Positions 13,327 to 22,153 of a DNA stretch of 64,000 nucleotides are shown here, one piece after another. The notes below the pieces were generated by a model. The model saw only the letters and a list, made by a program, of their open reading frames with translations. It was not told the DNA's origin and did no database searches. Every line of letters begins with the position of its first letter. The stretch's first letter is position 1. Both the position numbers and the translations under genes were made by a program. Source of the DNA: Ctenosaura bakeri (taxonomy: Eukaryota; Chordata; Lepidosauria; Squamata; Iguanidae); NCBI GenBank assembly GCA_948474755.1, contig CAOLHI010000927.1:1-64000 (forward strand), written 5' to 3'.

Positions 13327-14823
13327 CCGTACCACACAAAATTGTCATACTACTAGAGCAACACATTGTTCCTGGTCCAGGACTTGTGCAATCACACAAC
13401 ATTGTTGCTAACCAGCTGCTATTACTTTGCCATCCATTGGAAATCTGCCTTTTTTCAATGCTGGAAAAAACCCGTTTCCTGCCACAATTCTATCAAGTGC
13501 AGTGCCTCAATAGCATTTGATAGTGCTTCTTGTCCTACTGGATCCAGGAGTGGGCATTCCCAGATTGGCACTCTCTTGGCTACTTCCATGGCATGGTAAC
13601 TTCAGAATCTGTCACCTCTCCATGTTTATTTTAAATTTCTCTTTTGAGTTAAATTTTTAAATACATTTTTTAGTATTATAGCACAAAAACACAATAGCAT
13701 ACTGGTGTATCAGAGGACAGGATCAAAATTCAAAATGACCTGGATAGATTGGAGAGCTGGGCCAGGGCGAACAAAATGCAATTCAACAGAGAGAAATGTA
13801 AGGTCCTACACTTAGGTAGAAAAAATGGAATACAGAAATATAGGATGGGGGACACGTGGCTGGATAGCAGTACGTGTGAAAGGGATCTAGGAGTCTTCAT
13901 AGACCACAAGCTGAACATGAGTGAGCAGTGTGATGCGGCAGCCAAGAAAGCCAATGCAATTCTTGGCTGCATCAATAGGAGTATGGTGTCTAGATTGAGG
14001 GAGGTACTGGTACCACTCTACTCTGCTTTGGTTAGACCCCATCTTGAATACTGTGTCCAGTTCTGGGCACCCCAATTCAAGAAGGATATTGACAAGCTGG
14101 AGCAAGTCCAGAGGAGGGCAACCAAAATGGTGAGAGGCCTGGAAGACATGCCCTATGAGGATAGACTTAGAGAGCTGGGGATGTTTAGTCTGCAGAAGAG
14201 GAGATTAAGAGGGGACATGATAGCCATGTTTAAATATTTGAAGGGATGCCATGTAGAGGAAGGAGGGGGCTTGTTTTCTGCTGCTCCAGAGACCAGGAAA
14301 AGGAGCAATGGATTCAAGCTGCAGGAAAGGAGATTCCACCTGAACCTCAGGAAGAACTTCCTGACAGTCAGGGCTGTCCGGCAGTGGAATCTGCTGCCTC
14401 GGAGTGTAGTGGAGTTTCCTTCCTTGGAGGTTTTTAAGCAGAGGCTTGATGGCCATCTGTCAGGAGTGCTTTGAGGATGTCCCTGCATGGCAGGGGGTTG
14501 GACTGGATGGCCTGTGTGGTCTCTTCCAACTCTACATTTCTATGATTCTATGATCATAATGTTACAACATCGCTGTGCTACTACAGCTTTAAGAAAAACA
14601 AAATACCTCCGACAAATCACGAGCTGTGTGGCGGGGAAAAGGTGGGGAAAAGGACTTGCAAATGACACAGTAATGGGTTGGGAACACTGGTGGCAATAAT
14701 GCTACTCATCTGCTGAAGTTGAAAGGGTGTGGTAGAGAGTGTTCAGAACCTGCTACCATCACGGAAATGGCAATGCTGGGATTGAAATGGAACAATGTGC
14801 TATTGTTGTGTGGTACAATAACG
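13327..14823. mobile_element. Candidate terminal-inverted-repeat element split by CR1
   Basis: The left flank of the CR1 copy starts 'cccgtaccacacaaaattgt' and has 'caacacattgttcc'. The right flank ends in 'ggaacaatgtgctattgttg', 'tgtggtacaataacgg', roughly the reverse complement with gaps. This suggests an element of about 650 bases that received the CR1 insertion. The pairing is imperfect, so this remains a proposal. Confidence 0.4.
13708..14555 (+). mobile_element. CR1 LINE, 5'-truncated, with open reverse-transcriptase C-terminal frame
   Basis: An open frame of at least 241 codons (to the stop at 14472-14474) is continuous upstream to about 13710 without a methionine start. It has the CR1 C-terminal region: blocks such as [56 protein letters not shown] and [20 protein letters not shown]. 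The 3' end shows the CR1 signature 'ggttggactggatggcctgt', then 'ctatgattctatgat' tail repeats. This is the least decayed element in the window, so probably a fairly recent insertion in this lineage. It lacks the endonuclease and most of the RT, so it cannot move itself. Confidence 0.95.
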
Positions 14824-15033
14824 GCCTTAGTCTCTTTCACACTGTACAGTTATAGTGCTATGATTCCACTTTAACTGGCATGGTTGTATCCTGTAAAATC
14901 CTGAGACTGATAGTTTGACCTGACACTAGAGTTTTCTGGCTGAGAATTCTAAATATTCCTCCCCAAACTGCAAATTGTAGGTTTCTGTTGCATAGAACCA
15001 TCACAGTTAGTGCCCTGTATGAAAAGGCAGATT
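14823..15033. mobile_element. Palindromic MITE, same family as 49966
   Basis: 'ctctttcacactgtacagtt', 'gtgctatgattccactttaa', 'ggctgagaattctaaatatt' and the mirrored 'ccctgtatgaaaagg' fit the family. It abuts the right end of the candidate terminal-inverted-repeat element 13327-14823. Confidence 0.72.
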
Positions 15034-15631
15034 GTGGCATCTTAAAGATTGTTAACGTTTATTTGCATAATGTTGTTTTTGCTGCAACAAGGTCCACTGC
15101 TACTTCGTCCTTGAGGAAGTAGCTTGAAGAAGTTCCATATATCCTAACTGTTCCGATTTTGTAGTCACAAACTTCCAATTAATAATTAGTCAATAACACC
15201 TGGATCATAATAAAAGGGTTCGTTATTTCATTTGCACAGGCAGGGAGTAGCTGTGCTCATGCACCCAAGACAAACCACTCCAAAGAAATGGCTGTACACA
15301 GGCAGCTATATACCCTGGTAAGCATGGCTCTCTTAACTACAGTGTTACAAGATGACCAGACACAGATGATTTCTTACACTTGCAATTCTACTTTCAGATA
15401 GCTTCTATAGACTTCCATTGTTCCACTTTCAAGGTGTAACTTTTATCAATGTCAATGTCTGTCTGCGTGCCAAAGAGAATGACACACTTCCCAGGATTAG
15501 AATAAACAATAATGCCCTCTCAAGCTGGATTTAGCATAAATTTTCAAAGAGTATTTGACTGCATTAACCATCCTGTTTTAACTACAACTTAAAAGATTTC
15601 CCATCACAAAGTTCATATTTTTATTTCTCGC

Positions 15632-16103
15632 CATCAATTTGACAGGGACAGTCTCAATTAATCCCTTGTCATCCCACTTTTTTGACTGCTTTTAAAATGT
15701 CCCAGTTTCTTTCTCTCCCCCAGTTTCCCACTTCATCCTCAGCTTACTTCAGTTGTTGCAAACACAGTTCAAAGTGCAAAAGTAGCTTGCATTCAATTAA
15801 ACTCAGAAGAAGGGAGAGAAGGAAAGATGGGAGACAGAGCTTGCCTTTCCCAGGCCATTTCCGCACTACACTCTTATAGCACGATTATTCTACTTTCAAC
15901 ATCGTATGGAATCCTGGGGTTTGCGGTTTCGGGAGGGGCCAGCCGGTTCAGGCAAATGCTCAGACAAATGCAAACTCCCACAGCCTCTCATAGCTGCAAG
16001 TATTCTTCCTCATTCCTGTAATTATTTTTTGCCATCTTAACCCCACTCTGATGCTGCTTGGCCACATGCATCCCAGTTTTCATCTGTGAAATGTTAGAGG
16101 GTA
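15632..16103 (-). repeat. Family-A interspersed repeat, inverted, with nested MITE
   Basis: On the plus strand: 'caatttgacagggacagtct', 'ctgcttttaaaatgtcccag', 'ctcagcttacttcagttgtt' and, after the MITE at 15853-15940, 'gccggttcaggcaaatg', 'gcatcccagttttcatctgt' and 'gaaatgttagagggtatg'. This is a complete family-A copy interrupted once. Confidence 0.87.
15853..15940. mobile_element. Palindromic MITE, internally deleted, nested in family-A repeat
   Basis: It begins 'ggccatttccgcactacact', continues 'ctttcaacatcgtatggaat' and 'cctggggtttgcggtttc', and stops at 'gggaggggcc'. It is 88 bases long, so most of the second arm is gone. Both flanks belong to one family-A copy. Confidence 0.8.
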
Positions 16104-16711
16104 TGAAGGATGCCTATGCCCCTTTCTTTACAACCACTTGCAACCTTCATGAAACCCCTATGGATGATGGTAGGGAGGAGACTTGTGAATAGTATCATTT
16201 GGCATACTGTGAAAAGTACAGAATAATACCTCATTATCCTGGGGATAAAACAGCATTGCTTAGTGGCTAGGGCTTTGGACTCTTCTGTATCAGTGAAGTT
16301 CTACAGTATAAAAAAGTAAGCATGTCTAAACTTTTAGAATGTGTCAGTAAATGGAGGCCACAATCCACCTCTTTGGTAGGGACTTGGGGAAAATGGAAAT
16401 TACATCTAAAAAGATGTGTATAGGATTGTGTAGTCATGTCCGCTTAGGATTACAGATTTACAAAATGATTTCTTCTATAAATAAGCTATACATAGACATA
16501 CTTAGACAAAACCTATTGAAATCAGAAGGACAAGTTAGTTTACTGCAAACATGATTGTACTTAAATCCAGCAGCCTAGTGTCAACTTGGGAGTAAGTTCT
16601 TTCTTTATTTAGAAGTTTGATAAGATCTTGGCTTAGAATAGTAAATGTGCTCTAAGAATGTGCTCTAGGAATTTTCTGAGGTTTGAGAAGTTGTTTTATT
16701 TTGTTTTGTTT

Positions 16712-16818
16712 TGGCGTATAACTTCTAGAATCTCCCAACCAGGTTAGCCAGTGGCGATGGTGGCTGGGAGATTTCTGGGAGCTGTAGTCCAAAAGAAGTA
16801 ATTTTTCCAAACTCTGGA
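16712..16818. mobile_element. Palindromic MITE, family C
   Basis: 'tctcccaaccaggttagcca', 'ggtggctgggagatttctgg', 'gagctgtagtccaaaagaag' and 'taatttttccaaactctgg' match the family whose arms end in 'ccagagcttggaaaagttac'. The left arm is diverged. Confidence 0.6.
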
Positions 16819-17705
16819 AATCTCATACAAATGGATGCTGTTTAGAAAAACAAAAACAATGCCATCTGGAACCTGCATACAGTTACTACTTGCTCCTTCC
16901 TTTAAGTCAAACTGAATTGCCTTCCCATAGAAGCACTTAACATTTCAGCGTGATCCTATGCATGTTTACGTTGACATCAGACCAGTTCTATTTACTCACA
17001 AATAAGCATATAGAAAATTGTAGCTGTGCATTCAATCCAGTATACATTTATTAAGGCATGTGTTTTGTGTAGGATTTTACTGTCTGTGTACATGGGACTT
17101 TAACTCTTAGCTCTGATTTTATTTTTATCTTTTAACTTTCGGTATGACTGATGTGACAAAGTGATAGGAGATTATGACTTTACAATTAAGGGGAGGCGCT
17201 TGAATCAGTGCCTTTCTGGGTCTTAGAGTGCTGTCTGATGGAAAATCTGCCAATTATAGATGGGGTTTTGCTTCAATCATTAAACAGTATAGTTACTGCA
17301 GTGTACATAGTTCTGTTGACTGAAGGCAGTGTAGAGTTGGGTTCCATTGTCCTTATCAGTAACAGCCCAGTGACAAAGTACAACTGTGTATACTCTTTGA
17401 ATTCCTTTGGAATTAAAAGGATGGATTACAGATCTGTAATTAAAAACTGAAGTCAAATATGCAGCGAATATAAACAGAAGTTACAATAATAACAACTTTG
17501 ATTCACTATAAATCTTCCTGGGCACTTTTACAAAGAGCTCAAAAGCAGCTTAGTAAAGCCCAAGAGTATCTGAACGATGAGTAGTTGTATTAGTGGTCTA
17601 GATGAACAAAATTTATATGGAAAAATAAGTTATAATAATTATATGTATATCTACTCAGAAATAGTCCTCATTATCTTCAGTAGAGTGTACTCCTAGGCAA
17701 GTCTG

Positions 17706-17781
<76 letters not shown>

Positions 17782-17782
17782 T
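17706..17782. repeat. (AAT)n(ATT)n palindromic microsatellite
   Basis: About twelve AAT units are followed without a break by about fourteen ATT units, forming an inverted repeat with arms of about 35 bases and almost no loop. A minus-strand LINE-like tail ('tatatctcgcctctcccaat') follows. Confidence 0.97.
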
Positions 17783-18608
17783 ATATCTCGCCTCTCCCAA
17801 TGGATCAAGGCGGCATTACAACAGTATATAAATACATTAAAAACACTAAAATATAGGACTGCAGGCTTAGGACTAACCTGTGTTTATTTGCATTGTGCAG
17901 ACTTTTGAGTGACACAGAATTCTTCAGGCAGGATATTAAGGTTAAAAATGGGAGGAAATGCCTCTAAGTGGCAGCATAGACCAAGTACCAGTCCTTGGGG
18001 GTGGGAGAAAGAGAGACAGTCTTACTGAGAGAGAAGTTGCAAGTAGCATGTTTATAAGAGATCACCTTGGTCTGTGTGCTGAAATATTTTCTTTCCTGTA
18101 TTGCTCTTTAGTTGCTGGAGTCATCCACCTATATGTTGTGATTAGCTAGAAATACCTATTCATGAAGTACAGGGTTGTTTGTTTTTTTAATTTTATTTGG
18201 TTTTATTTTTTGAGGCCTTAAATTTCAACACAGCTTTGCAGATTGTGTGAGCAAAACATGGTAAAATTAATAATGGAGCCAGGTTGGCTGTTAAGAAGAT
18301 ATACTCTATCAGAAAGCTTACAAATTTATGAATGTTCTGAGCTGTGGATTTAAAGGGATCTGAGTTAGAGCCCAGCACAATTCAGACAAAGGCACTGGTA
18401 TCTGAAGCTCACTTTCTGACACCCAACAAGAAGATAGGCATGGCAGATAACAGAGTCACTAGTCAAGAAGTTAACACCAGTGTGCAAAGATCACTAGTTA
18501 TAGCACACAAATGGAAACTAGGGTTGCCAGAGGATGTGGGGCGAGGGGGATGGAATAATCTCATCAGATTTTGTACTTTTACCAGCACCTTGATCTTCAG
18601 CTTGAGAT

Positions 18609-18733
18609 GGGTAAAGTGTACTTTCCAGTTGTTGTTGGACTACAACTGCCTTCATTCCTTACTGTTAGCTATGCTTTTTAAGGCAGATGGGAGTTGTAGT
18701 CCAACAACATCTGGAAGGCTGCACTTTGCCCAG
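18609..18733. mobile_element. Palindromic MITE, family B
   Basis: Left arm 'gggtaaagtgtactttccag', 'ttgttgttggactacaact'; right arm 'gagttgtagtccaacaacat', 'ctggaaggctgcactttgcc'. The arms pair over about 40 bases. This is the cleanest copy of the 'gttgtagtccaacaacatctgg' family in the window. Confidence 0.85.
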
Positions 18734-19493
18734 CCCTTATTTGCAAATTACCAGTGGAAGAGAGATTTTTACGATAGGAAGATGCACTTCACCTACTAAT
18801 ATCTGCAATTAAAGTTATTGTCTGCAGTTAACCATCTCCTCATATTTGCAGTTAAAAGCATCACAGATGAAAAATTGATACCTCTTAGACAAAGATTAAC
18901 AAAGATTACTTATTTATTTCATTTAAAAAAAAATTGGCCCCAAACAGTCCACCCCACCTCGCCTTCTAGGCTGACCTCCTGTTTTGAAAAAGTGATCCTC
19001 CTAGTGGGTAGAGGTCATTTAAAAAAAATTCAGAAACTTTTTTGTTCATGGTTGCTTTGGGACCCAGAGGGCTTAGGAAAATATCTGGTGAGCTGTACTT
19101 ACCCACTCCTCTCATAAAGGAACATGAAGTGTTCTTGTAAGCATTTTTACTCCAAAATGTGTATTGCCAGTTTCACTGGGGCATTTACACAAATTGATTT
19201 AGACTTTAGGAAAAGAATGTCAAATTATCAACGCGTACAGAAAAGGAGCTTCAGCTACGATACCATCTCAAGCTCACACTTAATCAGCCCCTATTCAAGG
19301 AACAATTGGACACCCATTGACTTCTTCTGATTGATTTACAGGGAATTCTAATTTGACAATAAGAATAGGAGTCATCATCAGGTGAATTCTGGGTTGTATG
19401 CTAGTGGGGATTCTCTTTCTGGAATCTGTGAGGAAGGGAAAGGGTAGAAAGTTATTTTTATTTAGCCTGCATATGCGTTTTGAGGAGGTATTT

Positions 19494-20418
19494 TCCAGTG
19501 ATGTAGACTCAAGTCAATTGACTCGAACTCAAGTTGGATTTAAGTCACCTCAATGACTCAGCTTGGGCTTGACTCAGCAATAAATGATGCACTGATGTGA
19601 CTGGACTTGTGACTGGTATATTTTTAGTGACTGACTTGCTGCCCTTAATTCAGTAACATAACACATTAACCCAGAAACCTTAAAACTTTGAACAATGCTT
19701 CCATCCCTTTTTATCTACTGGTCACATGATGATCTGTCTCAAGCCCAAAGTGTGGACATATTTCTTAGAGGAGAATAGCAAACAGGTTAGGCAATGGGCT
19801 TAAGGCAGGGTTGAGGTCTGCTCAGCATCCTGTCCCCACTGCATATCAGAGGAGCCTTCTAAAACTTTTCCTAGGAGTCCAGAAGGCAAGACTCGCCCCC
19901 AGAGAGCAGGCTGTGTTTCTCAGAGGGGAGCAGCAAATGTGTTAGGCAATGGGCTTGAAAAGGAAGGATCCTTCCTTCTAAAGCCTTTGAAGCTTCAGTA
20001 ATGGGAGGGGGGTAAGATGGATCCTATTCCCCACTTTTGAAAAAGTCTCCAGCTTCAGAAATGGGAAGTAGGAAGGATCCTATTCCTCACTTCCAAAGCT
20101 GCAGACTCTTTTATGCCCATTGACACAAAAGCCTCCAGCTTCAAGAAGGGGGATAAGAAGGATCTTATTCCCCATTTCTGAAACTGCAGATGGCAAAATT
20201 GCAAATGTGGAGGGCCAAGTCTACTTAAGTTGTTAAAACTGATTTTATTTGACTCTGTCCAGAAATTCTGGAATACAAGTTGAGGTATAAAGTTGGCTCC
20301 CATACTTGAGACTTGAGAGTATCCTGCTAAGTCTTGAGGCTCAACTTGAGACTTGAAGATAGAGACTTGAGACTTGACTTGAGATTTGGAGTAAAAAAAC
20401 TTAAAATACATTACTGAT
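19494..20418. mobile_element. Candidate transposon with CTCAAGT/ACTTGAG subterminal repeats
   Basis: The left end is 'ccagtgatgtagactcaagt' followed by several CTCAAGT/GACTTG units. The right end holds at least six ACTTGAG units and finishes 'acattactgatatttt', whose complement resembles the left end. The middle contains internal direct repeats: 'ggttaggcaatgggctt' twice, and three copies of 'agcttca(g)...atgggagg...ggatcctattcccca'. There is no protein frame; repeated SQV in a minus frame merely reflects the repeats. Dense subterminal repeats are typical of non-autonomous DNA transposons. Confidence 0.6.
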
Positions 20419-21211
20419 ATTTTCAAGTGTATTTCAGCTGCGGTAGTATCAGACTCCTTGTGTTAAATACCAGCCTATAACTGCATGTGTTTCTGAATAC
20501 CAGTCTGTACATGCCTGTGTTTTGCCTCAGAGGGAAAACTGAAATTAGAATTTATTGCTGTTGCTATTTTAAGAAGGAATTTCTAGGCTTTGAGCCTCAG
20601 AATATCCCCAGTGAAATATCCCAGAGAGGGCTCCCACAGATGCACACTTTCTATGAGGTGTATATCAGTGTTGCCTTTCTGTCCCATTCTCCTGATGCAA
20701 TGTGTGAAGTCCTGAAGTGCTGTTGTTTTGTCCTAAAATTGCTTCTGTGTGTTAATTTAAGATGTGTGTGTAAGTGCATGGTGTTCTGTCATCTAATACC
20801 AGTATTGGGCTAGTGCCTCTACCCACATATTGTTCCTAACCAATTCAGAGCCTGGGGCCACCAAATAAAGGTCTAGGCATTTGATTCTGAACAGAGAAGA
20901 AAGAAAATCTTCTTTCACATAGTCTATGGTAAATTTATGAGGTCTGCTGTCACAAGATGTGGTGATTTCAACGGCTTTAAGTTAGACAAGGATCAGTAGC
21001 ATAGGTCTCACATGGCTGTTATCCATAATATTTAATGGACAGGGATTTTGAAGCAGGGATTTTGAATAGCTGTTACTATTGTAAGCAGTGTTTATATCTC
21101 TTCTACATGTTTCCAAACAAATTCTGAAGTTATTTGAGGCTGTACCGGAGAGATCTTTTATGTTAATTTTTCTCAAACTAGCAACATTTTTAAACTGCTG
21201 TCTTTCAACAG

Positions 21212-21356
21212 ATGTTGCGAGTGCCTAAGATGTTGTGGAAGAAGAGATCCAAGGCCTCGAACAGTTTGGCTTGGCCATCCAGAAAAAAGAGACCAGAGGT
21301 ACCCACGCAATGTCATCAACAACCAGAAATACAACTTCTTTACTTTTTTACCAGGG
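21212..21356 (+). CDS. ATP9A: ATP9A exon 2: cytosolic N-terminus
   Basis: Acceptor ttcaacag, donor GGG|gtaggt; 145 bases. The first base completes a codon from exon 1, then come 48 codons (residues 24-71 in human numbering). It opens [20 protein letters not shown] and ends in FFTFLPG. The pre-M1 segment [17 protein letters not shown] is the hallmark of P4-ATPases. The start has five cysteines in eight residues; human ATP9A has Trp where the third of these lies. The ATG that follows the acceptor directly is out of frame and is not a start. The downstream boundary is fixed because V72 is encoded by exon 3. Confidence 0.95.
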
Positions 21357-22022
21357 GTAGGTATATACTTTTTAAAAAAGAGTTTTCTTCCTTTTCCTCT
21401 ATTAATACCGTCTGACATTTCACAAATGAAAGCTAGGTCATATCTGGCCAAACAGCATCAGTGGATGGCAAAAAGGGTATGGCAAGGCATCAAGAGGGCA
21501 AACTTTATTAATGAGGAAGAATACCAATAAGGATTATTTTACGCAAAGAAACCCTGCAATTTCTATACTGAATGTTACACTTACACTTTTGTTTGAACCT
21601 AATGGGAAGGGCAAGATTCCTCTCCTCTCTCTCTTGCTGAGTTAATTGAGTGCAAACTATGTGTACACTTTGAGTTCAGCTTGCTGCAGTTGAAGTAAGC
21701 TGAGAATCACCAGGAAAATGAGAAGGAGAGAAAGGAATTTGGACATTTTAAAAGCAAGTGAGAAAATAGGATGGCAAAAGATTAACTGGGTTGTCCCTGC
21801 ACAACTTGGAAAGTTGGATGGCATGCTAATATTTAGCATCTTGAGTGCTGAAAGTATTTTAATTTTTTTTATATATTAACCTGGCTGGCCATAGCATATA
21901 AAATGAACTGGATTCTGCAGGGTATAATCCAAAAAATTAACTTTTCTCAGCTCTAATTTTCTCAGTTCTAATACAAATGTCTTTGGATCCCATCTTGGGA
22001 GAAAGGCAGGGTATAAATTAAA

Positions 22023-22059
<37 letters not shown>

Positions 22060-22111
22060 ATCTATCCATCCATCCATCCATCCATCCATCCATCCATCCA
22101 TCCATCCATCC

Positions 22112-22153
<42 letters not shown>

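Larger units (their letters stand above)
1..21211 (+). other. ATP9A: ATP9A intron 1 (3' part)
   Basis: The sequence ends in an acceptor for exon 2, and no exon 1 (a start codon followed by about 22 codons in the matching phase) or CpG island was seen, so I read this as intron. It holds the repeats listed separately. I see nothing I can name in 1-1545, 2380-3860, 4095-6580, 6935-7340, 9625-10520, 10560-11480, 15040-15630, 17060-17700 or 17850-18600, apart from short simple runs. Stretches near 15040-15140 and 16940-17050 resemble common squamate interspersed repeats but are too decayed to classify. If exon 1 were unusually small or divergent, part of this could be 5' flank. Confidence 0.85.

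Noticed and set aside
18344..18799. A 151-codon open frame on the + strand
   Set aside because: Its second half is translated family-B MITE; no family resemblance and no splice context.
20055..20426. A 123-codon minus-strand frame with repeated SQV
   Set aside because: The amino-acid repeat simply mirrors the ACTTGAG DNA repeats of the candidate transposon.
21212..21214. ATG at the start of exon 2 as a translation start
   Set aside because: It is out of frame with the ATP9A reading frame and is preceded directly by a good splice acceptor.
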